A DNA stretch of 64,000 nt from NCBI GenBank assembly GCA_032622095.1, contig CP136062.1, positions 197,229,887 to 197,293,886 on the forward strand, read 5' to 3'. This document shows positions 1-11,375 of this stretch, piece after piece. Both the position numbers and the translations under genes were made by a program. This DNA is from Siphonodentalium dalli. Taxonomy: Eukaryota > Mollusca > Scaphopoda > Gadilida > Siphonodentaliidae. The notes below the pieces were generated by a model. That model did no database searches. It saw nothing but the letters and a program-made list of their open reading frames with translations, and was not told the origin of the DNA. The first letter of the stretch is position 1; each line of letters opens with the position of its first letter.

Positions 1-316
1 GTCATCGTTCACGGTTTCTTGTGTAATCGTTGTGGGAAGTTCAACTGTAATCACTTTGAAATTACTTCCGATGTCGGTGACACACTTATTAAAGCCCGAT
101 GGCGTTTAGAAGCCTCTCATTGTTAGTAGTATTGACACATTCGGGTCAGGGTCGCTGGATTTAACCCTCTATATACTAAATTGATTCTCCCATTCAGTTA
201 TGCAAGTATTCATTAGAATAGTCTATTGTTCATTTGGAGGGATGTTTAGGTAATAAAAGCAGATGACACAATGATGAAAAGATAATACAAGTGCAGAGGA
301 TTCATATTCATTTGTG

Positions 317-382
317 GGAAATGTTCAGATAATAAGTTCAACAACTATGGTCGTTTGTTGAACTTATTATCTGAACATTTCC
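317..382. repeat. Perfect 28-bp inverted repeat (hairpin)
   Basis: Two perfectly complementary 28-bp arms, 317-344 and 355-382, enclose a 10-base loop. The arms contain AAATGTTCAGATAATAAG and its complement. On single-stranded DNA or RNA this would form a strong hairpin. It resembles the core of a small foldback MITE, but no target-site duplication was identified and no partner copy was seen elsewhere in the window. Confidence 0.85.
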
Positions 383-1850
383 TAAGGCAACTACTCATCA
401 ATGGGTATTTAGTATAGCCAGGGTAAATATGTATGGTTATGATATCTCAGCAACTCGAACAATCTGAAGTTGAACCCTCAATCAACATAATTATAGCGAA
501 CACAAACCAAAAAACTGTTCGACCTTTATTGCATACTTGTACTTGGACGCGTACATACATGTATATTGATAATATAAATGCGTTGATGCACATCAAGGAC
601 CATAAATTATATTAGTAAATATATTATTTGCTTATAATGAGAAAATAGTTACACATAAACTTATAAACGCGATATCGATGTATAATATACAATACCACGT
701 CATAACTCTGCTTAATGATTTGCTGTGTATGTACACGCACATATATTGACGCTATGTAATTTGTGTCATACATAATATCGCTGCAATGTCTTTTATGATG
801 ACTAGATTTATTATTAAAATTAATCTGAATTGACTAGTACCTCGTTGCAAGCATCGTATCATTGGGTGGGTAGTACAACAATTACTGGAAGGTGTGCCGT
901 TTTGTTTTAAATCTGCATTTTCGGGACCCACCACCCCAAACCTGCAAAAGGAAACAAAAATTGGCACCCATCCCATGATCCCACCCCCAAATTTCACGGA
1001 TTGTGGACTTAAACCACAAAAAACATACTGATATCACTCATATGACTGCGAAACCAGTATAACCTGTTTCAGAAGTTGTTTAAATTGAAAACATGGTTAA
1101 TACAGGCAAATATATATGAAGATCTGTTTTCAAATTCTGGCTGATAGGCATTTGTCTACCACATACATGCATTGTAATTTCCAGGTCAGTGTGTAATGTG
1201 AGTATGTTATTGGTCTAACTGGTTGGTCAAATTCCATACTGCTAAATGGAAAATTCTAATGCATCGATGTGGACAGCGGACAGTGGACAGTATAAAAATA
1301 CAGTAACCCATCAGAAGCTGATATGTGCACATAAAATACTAGTACAAGGTATATGCATCAAATTTTACACAAAAAAACAAAACAAAACAAAAACAAAACA
1401 AACAAATAAATTATACATATCCCCTGCATATACAGTGGGTTATCATTTTCCATTCAAGCTATTACATGAACCGAACATGTGTGTTTGCTATTTGGTTGTA
1501 ATACATTTTAAACTAATAATGTCTCAGGACAGTGAACCTAATCATGACTTTCGACTCACCGTTGAGCTTTTGTAGACATATCCATCACATATCAGTTGTT
1601 AATCTCCAATTCAACTAGGAGCTTATTTTGAAAGTAAATACAATCATAGAGAGGAAATTTACCAGGTTGTAATTGGAAATCATATTTTATAAATTGCTGA
1701 TATCTGCAAACCTACGTCATTTTGCATGATACACACAATTCCATAATTTCTAACTATCTCCTGATTAGTCTGTCAACCAACCCAGTATCAAACATATTCC
1801 ATACCACTCTTGTTAGTCTACTGGAGCAACTTATATTATGCTAAACTAGC
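383..1850. other. Unannotated stretch; A-rich simple tract near 1371-1410
   Basis: No gene recognised. Open frames here are short, lack recognisable domains and read through AT-rich sequence. The only distinct feature is a CAAAA-type A-rich tract around 1371-1410, which could be an old poly(A) or microsatellite remnant. Confidence 0.5.
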
Positions 1851-2065
1851 TGAAACAGGCTCTCTTCGGAAGCCTATATTCAGCGTCGGATGGGCCTGTT
1901 GTCCGCTCCTTTGTACACGACTTCGTGCAAATTTGGATCTTAGACAGAGCCTTTATTCAGCGGCGGCCCCTTGTTGTGCTTCAAGCATATTTTGATCATT
2001 TAAACATTTCGATTTAAAATAAAAAAAAACAATTACTTTTTTTTAAATTAATATTTTTAGATTTA
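1851..2065 (+). repeat. Dispersed repeat family DR1, copy 1
   Basis: Begins with TGAAACAGGCTCTCTTCGG and CAGCGTCGGATGGGCC, continues through TTTGATCATT and ends in AT-rich sequence. Related copies lie at about 12704-12870 (same orientation), 24371-24459 (opposite) and, as a fragment, near 11010-11062 (opposite). They share GAAACAGG, CAGCGTCGGA, TGTGCGC or TTCGTGC and a TTTGATCATT tail. The modest length and scattered copies suggest a SINE or non-autonomous element. The family is not identified and the ends are approximate. Confidence 0.55.
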
Positions 2066-2372
2066 ACAAAACCATTTGTTTTTGGACAAATCATCTGATC
2101 GATGAGTTGATTGACATGCAAGTAATTCACTAATTGGTTTGATGCACTGTTGAGAGTTATTTTCTAGTCATTGATAGTCATATTAATGTTTGAGACAGTT
2201 GTTAGCTCTTTTCCCATGCACACAATGATCTAGGCTTAAATCTCTTAGTTACATGTACATCAGGACAAGTTTATTTATTTCAGTTTTACATTTCTCGAAG
2301 CTTCGATCTCTACAAAGGGTGTCGGGAAGAAGGCTTTTCACCTCATCGTCCCATATTGCAACATGGCATAGC
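2066..2372. other. Unannotated AT-rich spacer
   Basis: Nothing recognisable on either strand. The open frame running into the next element only reads through the hairpin repeat. Confidence 0.5.
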
Positions 2373-2737
2373 TTAACCCTTTACCCAACAGAACGGCCCT
2401 GTGCCAATGCATTCTCTTATATATGCGAGTCGACCATAGGTCGCCTCGCATATATAAGAGAATGCATTGGCTTAACACATATTAAAGAAAAAATGGTAAA
2501 AAGTGTTAAAAAAAAGTTTTTTTTAGGCCAATGCATTCTCTTATATATGCGAGGCGACCTATGGTCGACTCGCATATATAAGAGAATGCATTGGCACAGG
2601 GCATAACTGTAACTATCACAATGTGCTCAATGAGCCGGTTCCAATGATACCCATATTTCCATGGTTTTATTGAGACAGACCGAAGATAATATAGGCTGTT
2701 AGGGCGTTTCTGGGCGTTCTGTTGGGTAAAGGGTTAA
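2373..2737. mobile_element. TTAA-flanked hairpin MITE, copy 1
   Basis: TTAA occurs at both ends, and the termini are inverted (TTAACCCTTTACCCAACAGA against its complement at 2718-2737). Inside are two near-perfect palindromes of about 69 bp that read GCCAATGCATTCTCTTATAT, then GCGAG, a CGACC-ATA-GGTCG tip and the return arm. The second palindrome is in opposite orientation to the first. TTAA duplication with CCCT ends resembles piggyBac-type elements, but no transposase is present, so it is non-autonomous. Four further copies lie at 8836, 16067, 47425 and 50639. Confidence 0.85.
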
Positions 2738-2954
2738 TGTCATCTCTGCTAAGGCCCATATGAGGTCCCAGTAACATAAATATGGTGCTTTTGCAGTTAT
2801 AATATGTTTTAAACACAAAAGATCTTCAGTAAAAAAATTGCACGACGTTGTAAAAAATGTCATCTTTGCCACTTGGACCACCCACCCCGGCATACGTTAC
2901 TGCAATTTGTTATTTACTCCCCCTCCCCCGGTTTGAGCCTGTCACCCCTCCACA
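2738..2954. other. Spacer before the 30-bp array
   Basis: No gene recognised. It contains C-rich runs near 2919-2930 and the first degenerate units of the following tandem array. Confidence 0.45.
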
Positions 2955-3300
2955 CGAAGCATGAATACCAGTTAACAGAGGCATGAATAATGAATGCCAA
3001 TTAACAGAGGGGTGAATACTGAACGCCAGTTACATATGACATGGTGGGTGAATACATAGTGTCAGTTAACAGGGCCCGGGGTTGATACTGAATGCCAGTT
3101 AACATAGGGGGTGAATACTGAATGCCAGTTAACATATGGGGTGAATACTGAATGCCAGTTAACATAGGGGGTGAATACTGAATGCCAGTTAACATATGAG
3201 GTGAATACTGAATGCCAGTTAACATAGGGGGTGAATACTGAATGCCAGTTAACATAGGGGGTGAATACTGAATGCCAGTTAACATAGGGCGTGAATATTT
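2955..3300 (+). repeat. 30-bp tandem repeat array
   Basis: Units of 30 bp, read as GGTGAATACTGAATGCCAGT followed by TAACATAGGG, are close to identical from about 3080 to 3295 and degenerate towards 2955. Some units differ by single bases (TATGGG or TATGAG for TAGGGG). Because 30 is a multiple of three, several frames stay open across the array and translate into a repeated YSPPMLTGIQ peptide on the minus strand. That is periodicity, not a gene. Confidence 0.9.
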
Positions 3301-5021
3301 TTTTTCTGACCCTAAACTGGCATGGGTCATTATACCTTCCCAAGTCCATAAAAACGTAGAGAGAACTTTTGTAATTTAAAAATTAAAAAAAAAAAAATCT
3401 GATATAACGAATGACAAATTATGACATTGTACTACATGTGCATCATATAGGGACTACCTAGAATTATCTATATATTGATATGATTTTAACATCGGCACTA
3501 TCATGTTTAACAACACAAAACTACATATCCGGTTCATATGCAAATACGGAACGTACATACAGTCGAAACGAAAAGATAGAGTGATCTTCCAAACTATCAT
3601 AGAAAGTCTTGATTCACTTATTCCGCTGACTAACTAGAGACTGTATACATGTATGTACCGCAATGGATGATAGACAATAACACTCAAATAACCATCATAA
3701 ACATGGCCAGTTTACACCGCTTGTCGAACTGTATTGCGCTCCGGTTTGAGTACCTTCGATCGCAATAGTGTAGCAAAGGGAAACTCTATGTTGCAGTGTT
3801 ACTCTCTTACTGCGCAAAGGTCGCAAAGGTCAACTATCTAACGTCCTGCTGATCTTTTACAAAATGTTTCAACACATTTGACCAACAAACTTGGGAGTTT
3901 GGACAGCCTGTGATGACAATATACGGTATTATATACCTGATATTTATCGTTGCCTATGGTCTTGTGTTGACTACCCACACATACACCGTTGTATTTAGCT
4001 CCTATTCGATATTTGAAACATAACTAATTTTCGTGTGACAATTTCCTATTTTCGTATTACCGATTTACAACTACGGCGAAATCCCAAATCGAAATAAAAT
4101 GGTCCAACGAGGGCCATTGTTTTCGATGAGACTATGCCTGAGAATCAAAACACTTTTTGGGTCTTATATCAACATTTTTTTCAACGCAATTTGTTATCGA
4201 GAGTATGTCAGTCGGCTCGTCGAATATTTGCTAGGCCGCCAAATATTACAGGTGGTGAAAAATAACAGATTTCAAAAATCGACATTAAATTTGTTGATAA
4301 CTCTGAGCTTTGATGGGTGGGTTCCTCCACTCGAATCAAATATTGTTTACCCCCGAAGCCAAACGCATAGTAATTTAGGAGCGTTAGTTCGGATTATGAA
4401 TCTTTAATGTCGATAATTTACGCGCTGGAACCCCAGAGTTTTCAGAATGTATTTGTGGGATCCCCTAATTTTCGTAAACAAAAGCGTACATGAGGTAATT
4501 ATTTATAAATGAAATTGACTGAACAGACATGGACCGATTAGGGATAGTACAGGTGAAACTTGATTTTTTTCATATCAAGATAAAGCTTAGCACAACCCCC
4601 ACCGCAGTTAAAATATTGATACACATGTAATTTGAATCGCACTGGGGAATTATAACAAACTACAATAGGGATTTGGGAGAAATTATTTAAAAATTTTTTG
4701 CCCAATTATTCAATCAACCAATCACAGCCAGTGTTTCAACATTCTACTTTAATTTCTCCCCTAACCGTAGGAAGTGCTGCTAATAGTTGATGTACAGTGT
4801 ATTTACACCATTGTGACCGAATGTGGGACCGATTTGCGTAAAATTAAACCCAACTTACTGGAAATTATCGCCTTCGTTTAGCAAACGATATTGCCTAATG
4901 CTACGGTCTAGTAGAGCCATTGACGCTTAGAGATTGTCGAATCTAACCGAGCGAACACTATTTTCCCAATTATTGTGGCCACACAGATTCATCGGTCTCA
5001 CACACATGTATGCCCCAGGGC
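3301..5021. other. Unannotated stretch
   Basis: AT-rich sequence without recognisable coding, RNA or repeat content. The longest open frame here (4099-4407, 102 codons) has no recognisable domain and no paralogue in the window. Confidence 0.5.
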
Positions 5022-5352
5022 CCAGTATCGCGACCAGACACATTATTACAATCTCAATCGTCGCGTTATTGCCGTTACAACATTTAGTAACTGAATTGTT
5101 CCCAATTTATTCTAAATTCTGAAGGGCAATTCATATTCTGCTCGCTACCTAGGGACCCTTGATATAATCACTTCAGTTTGGTCAAGGTTTCTGTCAGACG
5201 AGGAATGACCCTCGAAATCAAGTCTCAATCTTGAATAAAAACTCATTTAGTTTTCTGTGGCCTTCGGTAAAGTTGCCCTATATGAGAGTACTCAGTAGAA
5301 TCGGCGTCGCTAAGATAATGGGCTCAGTTGGTGTGGTGCATGGTACATTAGA
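5022..5352 (+). repeat. Dispersed repeat family DR2, copy 1
   Basis: About 330 bp that align with 9438-9760 in the same orientation. Shared words include TAACTGAATTGTTCCCAATT, AGGGCAATTCATATTC, GACCCTCGAA and TTAGTTTT followed by a CCTTCGGTA word. The two copies differ by scattered substitutions and small indels, so they are old. No terminal repeats or coding capacity were found, and the family is unknown. Confidence 0.7.
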
Positions 5353-5410
5353 CGAAGATAAGCCGTGGCGCGATGGCGAAGATTGTTCTAATTTTGATCA
5401 GCGCCGATTT

Positions 5411-5529
5411 GTGATATGTAATATATAGAGGATCGCCAACGAGTTATGTTGGGATATCAGATTTTATGAAACGAGTTTCATAAAATCTTATATCGCAACA
5501 TAACGAGTTGAAGATCTTGTATATCACAT
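5411..5529. repeat. Foldback MITE-like inverted repeat
   Basis: Imperfect inverted arms of about 55 bp. Near the tip, GATTTTATGAAAC pairs with GTTTCATAAAATC. Further out, GTTATGTTG pairs with CAACATAAC, and GTGATAT pairs with ATATCAC. The loop is about 4-6 bases. Size and symmetry fit a small foldback element. A target-site duplication was not identified. Confidence 0.65.
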
Positions 5530-5872
5530 GGGAAAAAACTAGAGCTTTATGCATTTTTAACAAAACAAAATCCTTAAAAGAAGCTTAACAATGCACACAT
5601 TTACATCGTTGGCTGAGACGTTTCACAACTGTATACGACAGGAATGCAACGAAAAATATATCCCCCAATTTGCCTCTTTGTTTTTGTGTCTATTTTAGTC
5701 AGCGCAACGAAGTTGGACAAGAAATTTCTTTGATGAACAAATCAATCATTTTGTATTGGTTGGTTTCTGCTGTCATGCGCGGCTTTTCAAAATAGTATTA
5801 ATCCGCCTAATCAACGTGAGGTAATTTTATTGGCGAGCTGCCAAATTTGGCGGGAAGCACGCGCTTATTAGT
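5530..5872. other. Unannotated spacer
   Basis: Nothing recognisable on either strand. Confidence 0.45.
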
Positions 5873-6252
5873 CTGACCATAGGTCGCCTCGCATATATAA
5901 GAGAATGCATTGGCCTAACAATATTTTATCATTTTTTTTAAATAAATGTTTCTTACAATTTTTAGGACACAAAATAAAAAACATCCATTACCCTGCAGGG
6001 AGCCCCACATATATATAGAAGCATATAGAAGAGTGTCGTCTGCTCATGTTTGTCTGGGGCTCTGTATGGGTGAAATTATAAAATTGTTAAAGAATACAAG
6101 AAAAAATTATTAAAATTGTAAAAAATTGTTAGGCCAATGCATTATCTTATATATGCGAGGCGACCTATGGTCGACTCGCATATATAAGAGAATGCATTGG
6201 TACAGGGTAAAAAAATCCCGACTTACGACTGGATTTGATATGGCGGGTCACA
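5873..6252. mobile_element. Truncated GTGACCCGCC-type hairpin MITE
   Basis: The right two-thirds of this copy match the complete element at 48738-49197 in reverse orientation, including the internal CCCTGCAGGGAGCCCCACAT segment and the right terminus GATATGGCGGGTCAC. The left side starts abruptly inside the first hairpin (GACCATAGGTCGCCTCGC), so the left TIR and half of that hairpin are missing. It was either 5'-deleted after insertion or cut by recombination at the hairpin tip. Confidence 0.8.
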
Positions 6253-6924
6253 TATACACTATGTGATATAAGGAAATATGTAATGGCTTGTTAAGGATAT
6301 AATAGGGGTTTCATGTGATATAAACTGATTTGTGCAGATTTCAGATTAATTCTTCTACCAAATGCTTTAAGAATATACATACATATGCATAAACTGCATA
6401 AACATAGAGTCAAACATATCATTGCTCGCAACCTCAGATGATTATGATGAGATAATAATCACACAGATAATAATTACACAGGAGAGCAATTCGCTCTTTC
6501 ATTGATGTGGCAAATAAATTTACACAAGGTTCGAATTATATTTTGTTTGATATTTGAAAGAAGAATTATGGGCATTCAAGTAATACGGGATGGGATATTC
6601 ATCAACAATAATATTCATTTCACAAAACGTGCATTTGCTCTCATAATGTGGAATTTTGTTCCGTCGACCGATCGCATATGGTCAAATTTGTGAGTTGCTT
6701 TTCGGACAAACGATGGTTTCGGTATGCAGTGGTGCAATTTCTAGATGAAGTGACCCGCCCGATGTTGCCTTTCCTCCATCAATAAAACTAAAGGTAATAA
6801 GTTTATTCCCCCATCCAACATGCATGGCACGGAGACAGAGCAGGTTAAAATAAACAATACATATCCCCTGTCACGTGCAGATAACAATATATATTAAATG
6901 GAGCATGTTCACTTTATATGAACA
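6253..6924. other. Unannotated stretch
   Basis: No recognisable gene or repeat. Short open frames only. Confidence 0.45.
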
Positions 6925-8139
6925 CTAGCAGGTGGACCCGACTTCGTCCGGGCTGTTTCCCCTCTGCTTTTCGGCGAATTGCGCGATTTGACCTTGTATT
7001 GTCCATTTTGAAGGTCAAGGTGAGGTGGGATACCGATTTGACCCGTCCAAAACACTGCCCGGACAAAAGTACCCGACAAAAGTACCCGTCGAAATCCATC
7101 TGGTTTTACCCGATTTGACCTCGAATTGATCATTTTGAAGGTCAAGGTCAGGTCGGGGTCACGACTCGACCCGTCCAAAACACTCAGTGGACAAAGGTAA
7201 CCCCACGTATCAAATTTCGTCGAAATCCCATGCCAGTCCCCGGCCGAAAGTACGACTTAAGGTCAAGGTCAGGTCGGGGTCACGACACTCAGTGGACAAA
7301 AGTAACCCCACGTATCAAATTTCATCGAAATCCCATCAAAATTCGAGATTTGACCTTGAATTGACCCGATTTGAAAGTATCCCCAGACACTAATTTTCAT
7401 CGAAATCCCGTGATACCCGGGCGTTCGACCTTGAAATGACCCGATGTCAAGGTTAAGGTCACGTCGCACGGGCAAATTAACAGGCCCATGCCAGTCCCCG
7501 GCCGAAAGTACGACTTCGTCCGGCTGTTTCCCCTCTGCCTTTCGGCGAATTGCGCGATTTGACCTGGGTCATTTCAAGGTCAAGGTCACGTCGCACGGGC
7601 AAATTAATAGGCCCATGCCAGTCCCCGGCCGAAAGTAACCCCACATACCAAGTTTCATCGAAATCGGCTCGGCCGTTCTCGAGTCCATCGCGAACAGACA
7701 GACACACACACACACCCACACGCACACACACACCATCAAGCACCCCCACACCCTCACACACACACACACACACACACCCTCCCACACCCTCACACACCCT
7801 TGTTTGTATTACATACGTTGTGGGTACATTTCTTTAGAAATTCAAACAATACCGTAGTTGTGAGGACTCCCGTTATTTCGTAAATATATCCAAACTCGGA
7901 GGGTACCTTTAATTAACGAAATAACGGCAATCTTAGTAACGCATGCGTAGTATCATTTCCGCCTAGTGCGGACGAAAAAATATCAAAAATTTCAAAAAAT
8001 ACAAATTTCCGTCGGCTTAAGGGAAAAAATTGTTAACATTGTGAGGACATTGTTTTACTATATGAATGTCTTCACAGAGTTGGGTTTACAGACTCACCCT
8101 CTCACACACACACACAGATCTTCCAAAATATATAATAGA
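6925..8139 (-). mobile_element. Non-autonomous Helitron-like element (minus strand)
   Basis: Read on the minus strand, the element starts A|TCTATTATATATTTTGGAAG at 8139, passes a (TG)n tract and TTCGCGATGGACTCGAGAAC, then contains diverged tandem units with CGATTTCGATGAAAC and ACCTTGA words. It ends with a GC-rich hairpin (CCCGGACGAAGTCGGG) just upstream of CTAG|T at 6925. TC and CTAG(T) ends with a short 3' hairpin and insertion between A and T are Helitron hallmarks. No Rep/helicase is encoded. The same family is at 62874-63668 on the plus strand. Confidence 0.75.
7801..8100. other. Probable insertion inside the Helitron-like element
   Basis: This 300-bp segment breaks the (CA)n tract of the host element and is bordered by CACCCT on both sides (7795-7800 and 8095-8100). 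Those copies could be a target duplication or just part of the CA/CCCT-rich tract. It contains a small inverted repeat (CCGTTATTTCGT at 7870 and ACGAAATAACGG at 7916). The identity of the insert is unknown. Confidence 0.4.
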
Positions 8140-8564
8140 TTAACTCCCCCGCTGTTTGACAAATCATTGCATAAGCGCAATAGTTCATATAATCGGTGTA
8201 AACATATCTTAATATTCCAAATAAATAGACACACAGAATATTTAAAAACAGTTTGTTAGAAATTGGCGGAATAAGTGGATTTGGCATAAAGCAAAGGAAG
8301 CTGAATTAAATCCATGTCCATTATTGTCGTGAGATCGACCCCAGTCATGAAATTTTTAAATGTATATTACCCGGTGCGGGTTGGTTCGTCATGATGTGCA
8401 CACATATTATTTATAATTTACGTTTATGCGTGTGTTATCAGAACGTGACAGAAGTTATAATTTTTTTTTTTTATAACTGATGGTCTCGAAATTTTAACAT
8501 TTTAAAAAGCATTTTCAATTATCTCAAGCTGTATTCGATTCTAGAGAATACAAGCAATATATAG
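8140..8564. other. Unannotated spacer
   Basis: Nothing recognised apart from a T-run near 8461-8472. Confidence 0.4.
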
Positions 8565-9300
8565 AGAACTTTCGCAAAATCTCGATTACGATTACGGATA
8601 GGATATATTGTCCTATATATAGTAAGGGGGACACCATCACGATTTACCTGTAATGGTTAATTGGTGAGGCGGTATATGCCCCACTATATTCAGTTACACA
8701 TATATTTGATAGAAAATGTAACGTGTGTCTCTTTCAGGTCCAACGTTCTTATCCGTGTGTTATACACTACACGGATACTGTTAGAGCATTCCCCAAGCAG
8801 GACCGGGGCACATCCTTGACACATCTGCACATACTTTAACCCTTTACCCAGCAGAACGGCCCTGTGCCAATGCATTCTCTTATATATGCGAGTCGACCAT
8901 AGGTCGCCAGGCATATATAAGAGAATGCATTGGCTTAACACATTTTTTTAGGCCAATGCATTCTCTTATATATGCGAGGCGACCTATGGTCGACTCGCAT
9001 ATATAAGAGAATGCATTGGCACAGGGCATAACTGTAACTATCACAATGTGGTCAAGGAGCCGGTTCCAATGATATCCATATTTGTATGGTTCTATTGAGA
9101 CAGACCGAAGATATTTTAGGCTGTTGAAGCTTTATTTGGCCGGTTTTGGCCGGTTTGTTGGGTAAAGGGTTAACTGAGTGGGGCATACTTCGTCTCACAT
9201 AAGAACCCCTATGCGTAAATATTATTTGTTTTGCCTGTCCGGGTTGAATATTGTCCATATCCGTAATCGTAATCGTGATTTTGCGAAAGGTCTCTAGTAA
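8565..9300. mobile_element. Inverted-repeat element carrying a TTAA MITE
   Basis: Outer arms are inverted: CTTTCGCAAAATCTCGATTA at 8577 onward against its complement in 9243-9299, both including GATTACGATTACGGATA. A second inner pair places TATGCCCCACT near 8675 against AGTGGGGCATA near 9178. The interior is interrupted by the TTAA MITE at 8836-9173. Arms are diverged between the matching blocks, so this is an old foldback-type element of unknown family. Confidence 0.6.
8836..9173. mobile_element. TTAA-flanked hairpin MITE, copy 2
   Basis: Same family and orientation as the copy at 2373. It has TTAA at both ends, CCCTTTACCCAGCA on the left and the complementary TGTTGGGTAAAGGG on the right. 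The AT-rich spacer between the two hairpins is shortened to roughly 20 bases, and the first hairpin has a CGCCAGGC variant where others have CGCCTCGC. The right-hand tail contains GCCGGTTTTGGCCGG. Confidence 0.85.
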
Positions 9301-9437
9301 TAATAAACGCCGTGATAAGTATGGTCTAGCGATTGAAACACCGATAAACCCCGATAAACCAAACCATCCAACAAACAGCACGATCTGAGTCACATGATAT
9401 GACCATATAGAGTCATCGGCTTTGTATGCTCGAGTGT

Positions 9438-9760
9438 CCGGCATCGCAGCCAGACACAATTATCATCTCTCTCTTCACGATATTGTTGTTACTAGTAACT
9501 GAATTGTTCCCAATTTATTTTATATTCTTAAGGGCAATTCATATTCCGCTCGCTATCAAGGGACCATTACTTCAATCACTTCTGCTTGGTCAAGGTCAAT
9601 GTGAGACGCGAAGCGACCCTCGAAGTCAACACTCAACCTGGAGTCAAAACTCGTTGATTTAGTTTTGCTGTAGCCTTCGGTAGCTGCCCAATGAGAGTAG
9701 ACCCAGCGCTGCAACGATAATGGGGCAAATGGCATAAGATGTGCTATACGAACTTTTGTC
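9438..9760 (+). repeat. Dispersed repeat family DR2, copy 2
   Basis: Partner of 5022-5352 (see that entry). Shared words include TAACTGAATTGTTCCCAATT and AGGGCAATTCATATTC. Together they define a repeat of about 320-330 bp with no terminal repeats visible. Confidence 0.7.
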
Positions 9761-11005
9761 GAGGTACATACCAACTGAATAAACATTTACATTGTATACA
9801 TATCTTCCTAAAATTCCCGCTTGAAATTATGGTTTATAACTTAGTATGACAGCCAATCACCAAGACTAATATGAACATCCCCCAAAAGGACTGAAAGGGA
9901 ATCATATATGTCTTATGCACTCCTTTTAATGAATTACCCATCCAAACTAATAATAGACTATTCCAATGCATAATTTTAGAACTTGAATGTGAGAACCCAT
10001 TCAGCAATAATAGGGTTTTATGACAAGTGCACCGAATGAACTAATTGAACTGTTACATTGTACTAATACCGAAAGGGTAGTTATCTGTTAGATTTTGGAT
10101 ACGTCCTTTTGTTCCAGTTTTCACTGAGGCTGGATGCGTCGGGTCAGATTACTATACGTTTTCAGATTCTTTTTTCAGATTTGGACCAGGAACCAGTCAA
10201 TTAATCAAGAGATATTGCGCGGTGTGCGCAAACAGACAAGAGAATCGCACAAACATTGACAGACGGCAGCAAAATAGCAATTTTCATTCACTGAGCAATT
10301 ATATATCATCTTTGTGACGAAATTATGTTTTTAAAATGTTCATCTTACATGTACTTCCATGAAGATGTTGCCGCACTTCGCTCATTAGACTGGTCCTTTT
10401 CCCAATTAAACCGGTCGCCTGATTCGTAGTAACCATAGTAACCAGCCGCCTGATTCATAGTAACCTGATTCTGTCTACTGCACTGCACCGTACAGCGCAC
10501 CAAATCGATCAGGCGATTTCTTAATTACGTCACTAATATGATAATACGCAAATGCATATATAAAACGACCTCGGTATGATGTTAAGAGGAAGGACAGTGC
10601 GAAGGATCGTGTAAATAGTCATGAAACGATATGCCTGATTTTAATTTTTTAAATTTAATTTGTTATCAATGGGCGACGTGTAAACCATATTTTGGCGATA
10701 TTGGTGCACGCTCATCGGATTTATTCATTGAGAAACGAGTAACGCTCATGGACCATTAATCCGATCTCATTCTGATTTGAATCAAGCTGACAAAGAGAAT
10801 GTCTCTCAACACGAGTTTCACGCGCTGTTCATCACTTTGTTTGTGGTAGATTTTCTGCAAGATGCTTTAACCACAAAGACAAAATGTGGTGTATTTACAT
10901 GTATATATGTATACGTTAAAGGATATAGGAGCTGTATATCTGTATGTTCGTTTGTCTGTTCGCATTTGATTTAAAAATAAGAAAATATAATTTAAAAAAA
11001 CGAAA
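9761..11005. other. Unannotated stretch
   Basis: No recognisable coding region. There is a short local direct repeat near 10405-10465 (CGCCTGATTC then GTAGTAACC or ATAGTAACC). Confidence 0.45.
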
Positions 11006-11009
11006 ATAA

Positions 11010-11062
11010 AATTGTATTGTTAAATTGAGTAAGGAGTTGAATAATTTTTGTTTGTTTTAAAC
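11010..11062 (-). repeat. Fragment of dispersed repeat DR1
   Basis: TTAAATTGAGTAAGGAGTTG with its AATAATTTTTGTTTGTTTTA continuation matches the complement of about 12819-12866 over nearly 50 bp. The two could be a pair of inverted ends bounding 11010-12870, or independent family fragments. The second seems likelier because the segment at 12819 continues directly from a DR1 copy. Confidence 0.5.
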
Positions 11063-11132
11063 TGTCTACCCTTCTAACTAAACAGTTATTCAGTAATAAT
11101 CAGTTTGTTTAAGTACACCCACACTTTGTTTC

Positions 11133-11375
11133 TTAACCCTTCCATGACGACTAGAGCTTCCTGAAATGTTGAGAATGCATTCTCTTATAAATGCGAGTCT
11201 CCAATATATATAAGAGAATGCATTTGGCCTAACAATATTTACCTTGACCTTGTAAGCGAGTGCATTCTATAATATATTGCGAGACTCCCTATTGAAGACT
11301 TGCATATATAATAGAATGCCCTGGCAAATGATATTTAATGCTGCACCAGCGCGGTTCCCGTCGTGAAAGGGTTAA
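11133..11375. mobile_element. TTAA-flanked hairpin MITE, variant subfamily
   Basis: Both ends carry TTAA, with inverted termini TTAACCCTTCCATGACG and CGTCGTGAAAGGGTTAA. Two hairpins built on AATGCATTCTCTTATA are present but decayed (the tip reads TCTCCAATATATA rather than the CGACC-ATA-GGTCG tip). Between them is AACAATATTTACCTTGACCT. The right tail GCTGCACCAGCGCGGTTCCC recurs at 49820 in another copy of this subfamily. No protein is encoded. Confidence 0.75.

Noticed and set aside
3001-3349. Minus-strand frames of 95-109 codons in the 30-bp array
   Set aside because: Repeat readthrough, with a tandem peptide and two alternative frames both open.
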